Assembly (NCBI RefSeq): GCF_001908275.1
Contig: NZ_CP018620.1
Coordinates: forward strand, 2,232,001-2,296,000
Length of the DNA: 64,000 nucleotides
Reading direction: 5' to 3'
Source of the DNA: Paenibacillus xylanexedens
GTDB lineage: Bacteria > Bacillota > Bacilli > Paenibacillales > Paenibacillaceae
Position numbers and translations under genes: made by a program. Shown one piece after another: positions 48,369-56,278 of this stretch. The first letter of the stretch is position 1; each line of letters begins with the position of its first letter. The notes below the pieces were generated by a model. The model was not told the origin of the DNA, did not search any database, and worked only from the letters and a program-made list of their open reading frames with translations.

Positions 48369-49643
48369 TTACTCTTCACTACCATTTTCTTTCGCCCAGA
48401 TATTCAGTAATTTATCGGATGGAAGCAGGAACGTGAAGATCCCGAGCAGGGGCAGGAAGCTGCACATCTGCATCACCGGTGATACACCGAAGACATCAAT
48501 CCAGTTACCCAGAACAAGTGCGCCCAGACCTCCCATACCAAATGCCAGACCTGTGATCAGGCCCGAGACCGTTCCGATTTTGCCTGGAATCAGCATTTGG
48601 GCGTATACAACCGTAACCGAGAAGCTGGATAACATGATAAAACCAATAATGGTTAGCAGTACGCCTGTCCAGAACAGATTCGCATAAGGCAACATCAGCG
48701 CCAGAGGAGCAGCTCCGGCCATGGACAGGAAGATCAGGTTACGTTTGCCGAATCGATCCGCCAAGGGGCCTCCGAAGAACGTACCCAGTGCTCCGGCAGC
48801 CAAGAACAAGAAGATATAGATCTGCGCGTTCTCTGTGGACAATCCAAAAGTATCTTTCAGATTAAACGCATAGAAGCTGCCAATGGAAGCGATATACCAG
48901 GAACGAACAAAGACGAGCAAGATCAATAGCGTAATGGCGGCAGTAATCTTTTTGCGTAAAGCAGGATTGGGTGCACGACGGGCAGCAGCCTGTCTACGCA
49001 GATATCCTCCCGATTGCAGCATACGTCCATACCAACGGGCGATGTAGATCTGGACTGCAATTCCCATGGCAGCAATGCCTGTAAATCCAATGGCACCGAA
49101 CAGTCCAAACGGGATAAAGATCCAGCGTGTGAGCAATGGGGCAAGGGATTGCCCAGCGTTACCTCCGACTTGGAAGATGGACTGTGCCAGTCCACGGCGT
49201 TGACCAGCAGCCATATGGGATACCCGTGAGCCTTCCGGATGGAAAGCGGCGGAACCCAGACCGACAAAGATAACGGAAATCAGGACAGCCATATAACTGT
49301 CGGCGAAAGCCAACAGCAACATGCCGGTAAATGTAAAACCCATGCCAATGGGCAGGATAGATGGTGTCGGTTTTTTATCAGCAAACCAGCCTACAACAGG
49401 CTGCATAATGGATGCGGTAAAGTTAATAGCAAATGAGATCCATCCGATCTGAGTATACGTGAGATGCATAGAGTCTTTCAAAATCGGAAAAATGGCGGGA
49501 ATAACCGACTGGATCGAATCATTGAACAGATGAACCAAACTAATGGCAATGAGTATCCGGTAAACGGTGCTTTGGGCATCCGATCCGGGTGGGGCTTTCG
49601 AACGCGCTGTGGCGTCCTTGGTTAATGAGGTTTGTGTAGACAT
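48369..49643 (-). CDS. MFS transporter, fosmidomycin-resistance (Fsr) type
   Basis: A 424-residue protein with twelve predicted membrane helices. The N-terminal segment SLVHLFNDSIQSVIPAIFPILKD resembles the start of Fsr-type exporters, and FVGLGSAAFHPEGSRVSHMAAG is the characteristic loop of that group. Members export fosmidomycin or unknown compounds; the natural substrate is open. ATG 49643 is used, with AAAGGAGAA before it. It is monocistronic and convergent with the tRNA-editing gene. Confidence 0.9.
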   Translation of the reverse strand: MSTQTSLTKDATARSKAPPGSDAQSTVYRILIAISLVHLFNDSIQSVIPAIFPILKDSMHLTYTQIGWISFAINFTASIMQPVVGWFADKKPTPSILPIGMGFTFTGMLLLAFADSYMAVLISVIFVGLGSAAFHPEGSRVSHMAAGQRRGLAQSIFQVGGNAGQSLAPLLTRWIFIPFGLFGAIGFTGIAAMGIAVQIYIARWYGRMLQSGGYLRRQAAARRAPNPALRKKITAAITLLILLVFVRSWYIASIGSFYAFNLKDTFGLSTENAQIYIFLFLAAGALGTFFGGPLADRFGKRNLIFLSMAGAAPLALMLPYANLFWTGVLLTIIGFIMLSSFSVTVVYAQMLIPGKIGTVSGLITGLAFGMGGLGALVLGNWIDVFGVSPVMQMCSFLPLLGIFTFLLPSDKLLNIWAKENGSEE

Positions 49644-49896
49644 GTACAATTCTCCTTTGGTCGCGGTCACGAGGGATCAGCGCCTGATGTTGTAATATAT
49701 GCGTGTAAGCATATTGTTACATAATAGGATAGATTGATCGGACCGACAAGGGGAACAAGGGAAAACGTTGATGAATTCAACTTTATTTCTGAGGTGTTTG
49801 TTTCTAACATTACATTTACAAAATAAACGTATTACTTTAGCATCTACTGTAAGAAGACCCATATTTATGTGTAAGAAAGATAGAGGAGGGATGGAT

Positions 49897-50109
49897 ATGA
49901 AATCCTTATCACCTTATGAATCCGCCAAACGTGAGTTGGTGATGAATATTTTGTATATGGCTGTAATAACGTTTCAGGCTGTCTATGTTGCACCGAAATC
50001 TCTATCTGCTGCCATCGTCATATTTATCATTTTTCAATCGATTGGTGTGCTGATGTTGAGACATTACGTCAAAAAAGTCAGAGAACTAAAGGACGATCAG
50101 TCTACTTGA
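49897..50109 (+). CDS. Small membrane protein of unknown function
   Basis: A 70-residue protein with one long or two short hydrophobic segments (NILYMAVITFQAVYVAP and AAIVIFIIFQSIGVLML, about 17-55) and a charged C-terminus (HYVKKVRELKDDQ). ATG 49897 lies 6 bases behind GAGGAGGG; the ATG at 49891 touches the site. The strong ribosome site and amphipathic composition support a real gene. I do not recognise the family. Confidence 0.65.
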   Translation: MKSLSPYESAKRELVMNILYMAVITFQAVYVAPKSLSAAIVIFIIFQSIGVLMLRHYVKKVRELKDDQST

Positions 50110-50160
50110 AAGTGTCTCCAAGCTTAGGATTGAGACAAGGAGGTTCTACAGGTTTATACT

Positions 50161-50390
50161 AAAAAGCCGAACTTCTTAAGCTATATAAGCTGAATTAATC
50201 ATTTACACGATAACGGAGAGGACAGAAAAAACCTGAAAAAGCGAAGCGTTCGCCTTTATCCCCGGATTTTCCCCTTTAGGAAAGGGAATGGAAAAAATCT
50301 GGGGATAACAGCGATTGGAAGGTTGTTCTGTCATCGTAGTGCCAGTGTAAATAATCTTAGTTCAACTTATATAGCAGAGTTCGGCTTTTG
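50161..50390. repeat. Large palindromic element (MITE-like) with hairpin core
   Basis: The outer arms AAAAGCCGAACT...GCTATATAAGCTGAATTAA (from 50162) and their complement ending at 50389 enclose a hairpin core at about 50236-50315. In the core ATCCCCGGATTTT faces AAAATCTGGGGAT around CCCTTTAGGAAAGGG. The core recurs in inverse orientation at 63842-63927. No gene is present; the element fills the gap before queF. Confidence 0.8.
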
Positions 50391-50435
50391 GCATTCTATG
50401 ATTCTATCTTATACAGAATAGATGAACCTAACGAT

Positions 50436-50927
50436 TTAACGATTATCAATCGTTTCCGGATACATATCATGATTCATCATGCGGTGGTCGGCCATCTGCT
50501 CGTACTTTGTTCCCGGCTTGCCGTAGTTCGTATACGGGTCAATGGAGATGCCGCCGCGCGGTGTGAATTTGCCCCATACTTCGATGTAGCGTGGGTCCAT
50601 CAGCTTGATCAGGTCGTTCATGATGATATTCACACAATCCTCGTGGAAATCACCATGGTTACGGAAGCTGAACAGGTACAGCTTGAGTGATTTACTCTCG
50701 ACCATTTTCACATCGGGAATGTAGCTGATATAGATCGTTGCAAAGTCCGGCTGACCCGTAATCGGGCACAGGCTGGTGAACTCCGGGCAGTTGAATTTTA
50801 CAAAATAATCGCGGTACGGATGTTTGTTATCAAAGTTCTCCAGGATTCCCGGATCGTATTCAAACGTATATTTAACGTTCTGGTTGCCCAACAACGTCAC
50901 ATCTTGCATCTCATCAGGTTGTCTCAT
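50436..50927 (-). CDS. queF: NADPH-dependent 7-cyano-7-deazaguanine (preQ0) reductase
   Basis: A 163-residue enzyme that reduces preQ0 to preQ1, the last free-base step before tRNA insertion in queuosine synthesis. The unimodular tunnelling-fold form is recognised from [14 protein letters not shown], with Cys54 as the covalent nucleophile and Asp61 as acid, and from the [20 protein letters not shown] substrate/NADPH motif. ATG 50927 is about 13 bases behind an AGGAG site, slightly far. It is the last gene of queC-queD-queE-queF and is separated from queE by 147 bases. Confidence 0.96.
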   Translation of the reverse strand: MRQPDEMQDVTLLGNQNVKYTFEYDPGILENFDNKHPYRDYFVKFNCPEFTSLCPITGQPDFATIYISYIPDVKMVESKSLKLYLFSFRNHGDFHEDCVNIIMNDLIKLMDPRYIEVWGKFTPRGGISIDPYTNYGKPGTKYEQMADHRMMNHDMYPETIDNR

Positions 50928-51039
50928 CGGTTATTAAACGCTCCTTGTTTCCGTCAAAGCCGAAGCCTCGCGGTATATATGAATAGGCAATTTCGCCTGT
51001 CTAATTCTCTTGTTTTCTGAAGACATTTCGTCCTCATCC

Positions 51040-51075
51040 TTACATCATGCCGCCCATTCCACCCATACTGCCCAT
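51040..51075 (-). other. Eleven-codon Met-Gly micro-ORF coupled to the queE stop
   Basis: Its ATG overlaps the queE stop (TGATG) and it reads MGSMGGMGGMM then TAA. The sequence looks like the Gly-Gly-Met tail of GroEL proteins. Whether it is translated, is a scar of a rearrangement, or is chance cannot be told. Confidence 0.35.
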
Positions 51076-51848
51076 CACACGCCACGTTTGTTGCCCCATA
51101 CCAACGTATGAAGTTGTGGAAGCACACGAACATTGTTCAGGTCATCGGATGCACTGACTTGGTCAATCAGCCACTCATAACGAGCAAGCAGTGAGGACGC
51201 CAGATCTGGCGTATCGGCGGAAGTCACATCCGGGTTCCCGGTTTGTAAAAATAAATCCGTGCCCGGATACCGCGCATGCACACGGCGGGCATAGTCCAGG
51301 TCTATCTCATCGAAGATCACGATCTTCAGACTATGACTTCGTTCTACCGGGCCAGCGGCCAGCCGTTCGATCAGATCATCCAGCACGGCCCAATCGGTGT
51401 CCATGCCGGAGCTCGGTGGCTTGGGCGAGACGGTGACTTCGTCAATGTTCGCCAGCCAAGGCTGCCAGCGGGAGCCCTGCGTCTCCACCGCGGTGCGGAT
51501 GCCGTTCTCCCGTAGCAGGGCAACCAACCCGCCCAGCGAAGCGAGCAGGGCGGGATTACCGCCGGAGATGGTCACATGGGAGAAACGCGTGCCGCCAACG
51601 CGGCGCAATTCTGCCCATACGTCCTCTGGCGTAATCATTCGAATCTGGTCCTTGCCACTACCGTCCCAGGTAAAGGCCGAGTCGCACCAGGAGCAGCGAT
51701 AATCGCAGCCCGCGGTGCGAACAAACATCGTTTTTTGCCCGATGACCATGCCTTCGCCTTGAACCGTCGGTCCAAAAATCTCCATCACGGGAATACGAGC
51801 CTCTATGCGAGATCTCGTCTCATTTACCTGTTGTGTCACACTACTCAT
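51075..51848 (-). CDS. queE: 7-carboxy-7-deazaguanine synthase (radical SAM)
   Basis: A 257-residue radical SAM enzyme that converts 6-carboxytetrahydropterin to 7-carboxy-7-deazaguanine. The cluster motif CDYRCSWC (Cys48, Cys52, Cys55) and the preceding FGPTVQGEG are diagnostic, as are TISGGNPAL and the C-terminal QLHTLVWGN segment. It overlaps the end of queD by 8 bp and is clearly part of the operon. The N-terminus has a polar lead of about 18 residues. Confidence 0.96.
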   Translation of the reverse strand: MSSVTQQVNETRSRIEARIPVMEIFGPTVQGEGMVIGQKTMFVRTAGCDYRCSWCDSAFTWDGSGKDQIRMITPEDVWAELRRVGGTRFSHVTISGGNPALLASLGGLVALLRENGIRTAVETQGSRWQPWLANIDEVTVSPKPPSSGMDTDWAVLDDLIERLAAGPVERSHSLKIVIFDEIDLDYARRVHARYPGTDLFLQTGNPDVTSADTPDLASSLLARYEWLIDQVSASDDLNNVRVLPQLHTLVWGNKRGV

Positions 51849-52332
51849 CGATCATCCACTCCCGTCTCGCTTCCGCGTAACTGGTGGGTGTCTCGAAGAG
51901 TCGGACAAACTCCGTCCGCCCACCATCGGTCAGCCCGGCATAGGGTTCTGTTTGCAACGCATGTTCCATCTGTTCGAACAGCCAAACGACCATATTTTCA
52001 GCCGTTGTATTCATTAAAGGAAGTGTCTCGTTGAGGTACTGATGATCCAGATATCCCTCAATCTGAGTTTTCCATATATCTTTGATATGTCCAAAATCAA
52101 CCGTCAGCCCGGTTTCACCCGGATAACCGCTGATCCCAAAAATAACTTTATACGTATGACCGTGCAGGTTCTTGCACTTGCCTTCATAACAATGCAGGTG
52201 ATGTGCTGCGTCAAAGGTAAATTCTTTGCTTACAAGCACACGTTTGCGGTGATAGCGCAGCTGGGTGGGTAGAATATCTTCTCCGATGCGTTGCAGATGC
52301 TCCACAATACGGAATGTTCCAGGTTCTCTCAT
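51841..52332 (-). CDS. queD: 6-carboxy-5,6,7,8-tetrahydropterin synthase
   Basis: A 163-residue enzyme of the pterin synthase fold that makes 6-carboxytetrahydropterin from dihydroneopterin triphosphate. [22 protein letters not shown] contains the zinc histidines (His45 or His47, His57, His59) and catalytic Cys. DFGHIKDIW and the C-terminal PTSYAEA segment complete the family pattern. About 30 residues precede the usual start of the fold. It overlaps queC by 4 bp and queE by 8 bp, indicating coupled translation. Confidence 0.96.
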   Translation of the reverse strand: MREPGTFRIVEHLQRIGEDILPTQLRYHRKRVLVSKEFTFDAAHHLHCYEGKCKNLHGHTYKVIFGISGYPGETGLTVDFGHIKDIWKTQIEGYLDHQYLNETLPLMNTTAENMVVWLFEQMEHALQTEPYAGLTDGGRTEFVRLFETPTSYAEARREWMIDE

Positions 52333-53012
52333 CGTACATCCGCTCCCGCCGATTCAGCAGCAGAACGTTGCTGTACATAGCGATCCAGTCCGGCTTTGCG
52401 CAGTTTGCAAGCAGGGCATTCTCCGCATCCATCGCCGATTACGCCGTTATAACAGGTCAGAGTACGCTCGCGGACATAATCAAAGGCACCGAGATCATCG
52501 GCCATCTTCCACGTTTGGGCTTTGTCCAGCCACATGAGCGGGGTATGAATGACAAATGGATAGTCCATCGACAGGTTAAGCGTCACATTCATCGATTTCA
52601 CAAATGAATCCCGGCAATCCGGGTATCCGCTGAAATCCGTCTCGCATACACCTGTAACCAGGTGACGTGCTCCTTTTTGCTTTGCCATAATGGCCGCAAA
52701 ACTGAGGAACAGCAGATTCCGTCCATCTACAAATGTACTTGGCAGTTCGCCTTCTTCATGCGTAATCTCGACATCCGTGCGAGTGAGCGCATTGGGTGCA
52801 AGCTGATTTAACAGACTCATATCGAGTACCGTTTGCTGTACGCCCAGATCACGAGCGATTTCCGCTGCACATTCAATCTCTAGCTTGTGGCGCTGTCCGT
52901 AATCAAACGTAACAACCTCGACTTCGGCAAACTGTTGTTTGGCCCAGAACAGACACGTGGTACTATCCTGACCTCCGCTGAATACAACGACTGCTTTTTC
53001 TTCGTTCAACAT
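52329..53012 (-). CDS. queC: 7-cyano-7-deazaguanine (preQ0) synthase
   Basis: A 227-residue ATP-dependent enzyme that turns 7-carboxy-7-deazaguanine into preQ0. The PP-loop [12 protein letters not shown] (residues 9-20) and the zinc-binding cysteines in [22 protein letters not shown] are diagnostic. It is the first gene of the operon and lies behind a leader with a probable preQ1 riboswitch and a terminator, consistent with feedback control by the pathway product. Confidence 0.97.
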   Translation of the reverse strand: MLNEEKAVVVFSGGQDSTTCLFWAKQQFAEVEVVTFDYGQRHKLEIECAAEIARDLGVQQTVLDMSLLNQLAPNALTRTDVEITHEEGELPSTFVDGRNLLFLSFAAIMAKQKGARHLVTGVCETDFSGYPDCRDSFVKSMNVTLNLSMDYPFVIHTPLMWLDKAQTWKMADDLGAFDYVRERTLTCYNGVIGDGCGECPACKLRKAGLDRYVQQRSAAESAGADVR

Positions 53013-53102
53013 AAAAAAACCTCTCTATCTTCTTGAGATCAAACCATGCACATAGGCATAGAGTGTCGGAAGAACAGAGAAGTTCATGAACTGGCATCCA
53101 TC

Positions 53103-53155
53103 AAAAAACACACCTTCTCGATAACTGCTTCAAAAAAGCAGGCAAGAGTAAGTGT
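53103..53155 (-). terminator. Attenuator terminator in the queC leader
   Basis: On the minus strand ACACTTACTCTTGCCTGC can pair with GCAGTTATCGAGAAGGTGTG, followed by TTTTTT. It begins right behind the CTAAGG tail of the riboswitch candidate, the expected place for an expression platform. Confidence 0.65.
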
Positions 53156-53253
53156 CCTTAGTTTTTTACGTACATTCCGTTAAACAAAGTGTACGCAAGA
53201 CTTATACTGACCATCACATGGTCAAGTCTTATAGAGGGAGTTCGCGAACCTCT
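53156..53253 (-). promoter_or_regulatory. Probable preQ1-I riboswitch with an insertion in its tail
   Basis: Read on the minus strand: AGAGG-TTCGCGAACTC-CCTCT-ATAA, then about 60 extra bases, then TAAAAAACTAAGG. Without the insertion the end would read CCTCTATAAAAAACTAAGG, the same tail as the Bacillus queC aptamer. The insert contains a hairpin (AAGACTTGACCAT with ATGGTC and AGTCTT) and GTACA/TGTAC. Position before queC and the following terminator support the call. The loop differs from the Bacillus one (GCG in place of UAG), which lowers confidence. Confidence 0.55.
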
Positions 53254-53254
53254 C

Positions 53255-53434
53255 CCATGCCGTAGGGCGTGTCTCAAAACTCGCTGAAGTGCACCTTTTA
53301 CCGCCTTTTCGCCCCATGCTGCGTCACTTCCCCTTGACGTGCCTCGGCACGCCTGCGGAAAACTTCCTTGCTTGGAACGAAAATTCGGCAAAATCTGCTT
53401 CCTTCGGAGTTCTCAGACACGCCCTATGGCATGG
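53255..53434. repeat. MITE-like palindromic element upstream of the queC leader
   Basis: Arms of about 34 bases (53255-53288 and 53401-53434) share CCATGCC-TAGGGCGTGTCT and ACTC..GAAG in inverted orientation. The interior includes GTGCCTCGGCAC. No gene fits inside. It abuts the riboswitch candidate and must carry or displace the queC promoter. Confidence 0.82.
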
Positions 53435-53538
53435 ATTTTCTTCTTCAATTGTCTGAACCATTATAACATGAAACCGCGTGGTGACCACCCCACAGGAGCA
53501 TAGTGGCAGCTAATCGGTCGGCTGCATCAACTAACAGC

Positions 53539-54243
53539 TTATTTGATCAATACATTGCCGAAAGGGATCACTTCTTTCAGAATTCGTTTAAACAGCCCCT
53601 CATCGTTGAGATCCTGTTCCAATCTATGATTCTCACGTCCAGCCTGAAAGAGCACAGATCCATGTCCTGTCATCTTCCAATGATAATTCATATGCTGACT
53701 GGCAAGGTTGTTACCATATACGGTGAGTTCCAGATGTGCATTTTCAGGATAGGCAATAATGCTACCAGCATCCACATAGAGCGGCGCTGTTGGGTGAAGT
53801 TCCTGTTGGCAGACCTGACCTTGAGTGAGCAATCCGATTTTGCCTTTGCCGGAAAATTTCATTTTCACTGCATCACGGGTGATCAGCATGTTTTTGATTT
53901 TCTGGATTTTGGTATGCATGGTTACACCATCAGAGTAGAAGAACAGGTGGCGAAAGTCATAGAGCAGATCACTGTCCTCCGTGAGCTCCACTTCCTTCAT
54001 CGTGAATCCGGGAGGCAGGGCAGCCACAAATTGGCAAGGTCCGGTGATTTCGGATTTAATCAGCTTTTTTTTGCGATATATGCCCGTGATATTCATGAAT
54101 TTATCATTGCGACTCCCACTTGGACCGCGGAAGGCCACAATTTGCTGCGGATGCAAAATATGAAGGCGGTCATCTTTAATCAGTGAAAATGTGACGACTT
54201 GTCCTGCTCCGCTTGCTTCAGCATTGTTCAGGTGTATGTTCAT
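53539..54243 (-). CDS. AIM24-family protein
   Basis: A 234-residue protein of the AIM24 (TRAP-like beta-helix) family. It is recognised by the repeated beta-strand pattern and segments such as RGPSGSRNDKFMNITGIYRKKKLIKSEITGPCQFVAALPPG and the final LFKRILKEVIPFGNVLIK. There is no signal peptide. Yeast AIM24 affects mitochondrial membrane organisation; the bacterial role is not known. It is followed upstream on the same strand by a coiled-coil membrane protein gene 18 bp away, so the two are probably cotranscribed. Confidence 0.82.
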   Translation of the reverse strand: MNIHLNNAEASGAGQVVTFSLIKDDRLHILHPQQIVAFRGPSGSRNDKFMNITGIYRKKKLIKSEITGPCQFVAALPPGFTMKEVELTEDSDLLYDFRHLFFYSDGVTMHTKIQKIKNMLITRDAVKMKFSGKGKIGLLTQGQVCQQELHPTAPLYVDAGSIIAYPENAHLELTVYGNNLASQHMNYHWKMTGHGSVLFQAGRENHRLEQDLNDEGLFKRILKEVIPFGNVLIK

Positions 54244-54261
54244 GCAGTTGCTCCTGTTCTT

Positions 54262-54717
54262 TTATACTCGGCCCGAACGGCGACGCATTCCCCAGCGCAT
54301 CACACGAATCAGAACAAAGTAACCCAATATGAGAGAAACGACAGTGATGATCGTCGTCTGAATTCGTTTGGTGGTAGCTGCTTTGGCATTCTGGTCGTCC
54401 TGTAATTTACTTACCATTTCAGTGAGTTTCTGGTTCTGAGCCAGCAGTTGTTCGTTCTGGGTCTTAAATGCTTCGACATTGGCCTGGGCTTGTCCCAACT
54501 GAGCAGACGTTTGATTTAATTGCTCCATCGTTTGCTTATAACTTTCCTGCAGAGCGTTCACTTCTCCGGGCAGTTCGGAGACTCGCTCCCATCCGCTGTA
54601 TATATCCGTAAAAATATTGGCACTGGCTGCATTTACTGTCGAAGCGATCGAAACGGTAAATAGAATGCATGTGGTGAATAACACCCGAATGAAATAACCC
54701 TGAATGGATTTTGGCAT
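54262..54717 (-). CDS. Exported coiled-coil protein with C-terminal membrane anchor
   Basis: A 151-residue protein with an N-terminal signal or anchor (VLFTTCILFTVSIASTVNA, to about residue 30), a central coiled coil rich in Gln, Leu and Glu (about 45-105: QLNQTSAQLGQAQANVEAFKTQNEQLL), and a C-terminal membrane helix (about 120-140) with an Arg-rich tail. ATG 54717 has an AGAGGTG site. It precedes the AIM24 gene. No known family is recognised. Confidence 0.75.
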   Translation of the reverse strand: MPKSIQGYFIRVLFTTCILFTVSIASTVNAASANIFTDIYSGWERVSELPGEVNALQESYKQTMEQLNQTSAQLGQAQANVEAFKTQNEQLLAQNQKLTEMVSKLQDDQNAKAATTKRIQTTIITVVSLILGYFVLIRVMRWGMRRRSGRV

Positions 54718-55047
54718 CGTTAACACCTCTTTCTTCGGTAAGATAGATCAATCGCCGAATTCGTCGTCTATTGTTGAAATACGGCTCTTACATTATACGT
54801 CAAAACCGGGACGATGGGTTCAAGATGATATCGTTTTATTACCCGAAATATCTAAAATTATTTAGGAACAGGGTTGTTTAGCTTACAAATCTGCAGGGTA
54901 ATAGAACGATAGGCAAGCACACCGGACCGTTTTACAGATCTTTTACTTCAGTTCCGGGTGCATGCTATTCACAAATGCGCAATTTAATGAACGATACCAA
55001 TATATCCGATTGAATATAAGATCGTGAACATGAAGGAGTAGAAACAT
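54718..55047. other. Divergent intergenic region without a visible gene
   Basis: It separates the coiled-coil gene from a small gene on the other strand. It is AT-rich and should contain promoters for both; no clear promoter pair or structured element was found. Confidence 0.5.
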
Positions 55048-55215
55048 ATGTACACAACAGATCAGAACACATCAACCAAAACGATCATGATCACTGTTAA
55101 TGGAGAGCCAGTAGGGCGTAAGCTGGTCATTGACAGTGTCACCTATGCACCGGTAACCGAAGCAGATGGTGCACAATATTTACACAAAATGGGAATCGAT
55201 CATCCTACTGTTTAA
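55048..55215 (+). CDS. Small 55-residue protein
   Basis: A short gene with a good AAGGAG site 7 bases before its ATG. The product MYTTDQNTSTKTIMITVNGE continues to GRKLVIDSVTYAPVTEADGAQYLHKMGIDHPTV. The part ITVNGEPVGRKLVIDSVTYAPV looks like a compact beta-hairpin module of the copper-amine-oxidase-like or stalk-domain kind (VNG..V..), but it is too short for a confident match. A small terminator follows. It stands alone. Confidence 0.6.
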   Translation: MYTTDQNTSTKTIMITVNGEPVGRKLVIDSVTYAPVTEADGAQYLHKMGIDHPTV

Positions 55216-55246
55216 TTTGGGACTTGTCATAGATAAGTGATTGATA

Positions 55247-55275
55247 AGCTTGGCCTAGTGCCAGGCTTTTTCGTC
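55247..55275 (+). terminator. Terminator after the small gene
   Basis: AGCTTGGC pairs with GCCAGGCT around CTAGT and is followed by TTTTTCG. Confidence 0.6.
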
Positions 55276-55422
55276 GTTTATTGTCGTATTGAGACGGATT
55301 TAGGGATATAAAACTAATATATTGGAAAAATTTAATGAGAACATGTGTTCCGTGACAATATAGTGTCCATTTACCCTGATAACTTAGAAGATAATACACA
55401 TAAATCGGGGGAGAGACTACCA

Positions 55423-56127
55423 GTGAACTCAGTCTTTGAAGTATCTTATTCGTGGAATAAAGAGGCCATACCGACAGGGGGAGCCGACCCCGTATATATG
55501 ATGGTAGAGTGGCGTAACGGTGCCCCTGCCAAAAGACTTAGGAAAATAGCACCCAAAATTGTATCAAGAGATTTGGAACTTTTGCTCAAACCGGAATATG
55601 GAGTACAGCTAAAAGGCATTTATGGATGTCGTTCCAAGGAAACGGATATTGGCTGGTTATTGAGGCTTGGGGATATGTACAAGGGAGAAAGCAAACAAAT
55701 TTTGCTTGAATTCGTCATGGGACCCCGTGTATCAGGAAAAGCTGCCGTATGTTCAGCCTACTGGAGCACAAGGAAGTTGAAGCAAAGTCAACGTGTATTG
55801 TTACGAAGAGAACAGTTGTATATTCAGTACACCAGTCATCTGGGCATGCTGCGACAGCCGGAAGATCCCAAGGTGGAAAAGACGATCAAATTAAGTGAAA
55901 CCGTGCCCCTGATCAAACAAGCCCTGCGCGCCTACGAAAGAGGCCGGGTTCAAGAGGGAAGTAATATGTTACGTCGTCATGCTGATGCATTGTTAATTGA
56001 AGCTGCGCGGAAGCAAGATCTGGACTATTACGCGGAAGCCGAGATCGTTGAAAAGTTGCGTTATCACTATGAGATAACGTTTACAACAGGATATCATGAT
56101 CGTGAAAAAAAGATATTAGGGGAATAG
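55423..56127 (+). CDS. Uncharacterised protein resembling the flanks of VWA-domain proteins
   Basis: A 234-residue cytoplasmic protein starting at GTG 55423, 7 bases behind GGGGGAGAG. The N-terminal strand pattern (FEVSYSWNKEAIPTGGADPVYMMVEW) and the middle (LLKPEYGVQLKGIYGCRS, LGDMYKGESKQILLEFVM) resemble the regions before and after the von Willebrand A domain in bacterial VWA proteins, yet no MIDAS motif or VWA fold is present. A helical C-terminus (AYERGRVQEGSNMLRRHADALLIEAARK) follows. It may be a VWA-less relative or an evolutionary deletion. Function unknown; a WYL regulator gene follows. Confidence 0.6.
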   Translation: MNSVFEVSYSWNKEAIPTGGADPVYMMVEWRNGAPAKRLRKIAPKIVSRDLELLLKPEYGVQLKGIYGCRSKETDIGWLLRLGDMYKGESKQILLEFVMGPRVSGKAAVCSAYWSTRKLKQSQRVLLRREQLYIQYTSHLGMLRQPEDPKVEKTIKLSETVPLIKQALRAYERGRVQEGSNMLRRHADALLIEAARKQDLDYYAEAEIVEKLRYHYEITFTTGYHDREKKILGE

Positions 56128-56278
56128 GGTTGATTTCAGATGGTAACGGTATAGAGAGAGTCTACATATTTGAAGGTGAAGTTTAGGAGAAGGTCGAATG
56201 TATGTATCAATATCATATTAAACAATGGATGGAGTTGTATCAAATTTATTGAAACAACATCGTGGAGGGTCCGGCAAA

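Noticed and set aside
53169..53229. A second, separate preQ1 aptamer formed only by GTACA...TGTAC and the A-rich tail
   Set aside because: The loop lacks the conserved GGTTC and C-rich segments. The stem with AGAGG...CCTCT fits better, so the segment is treated as an insertion in one aptamer.
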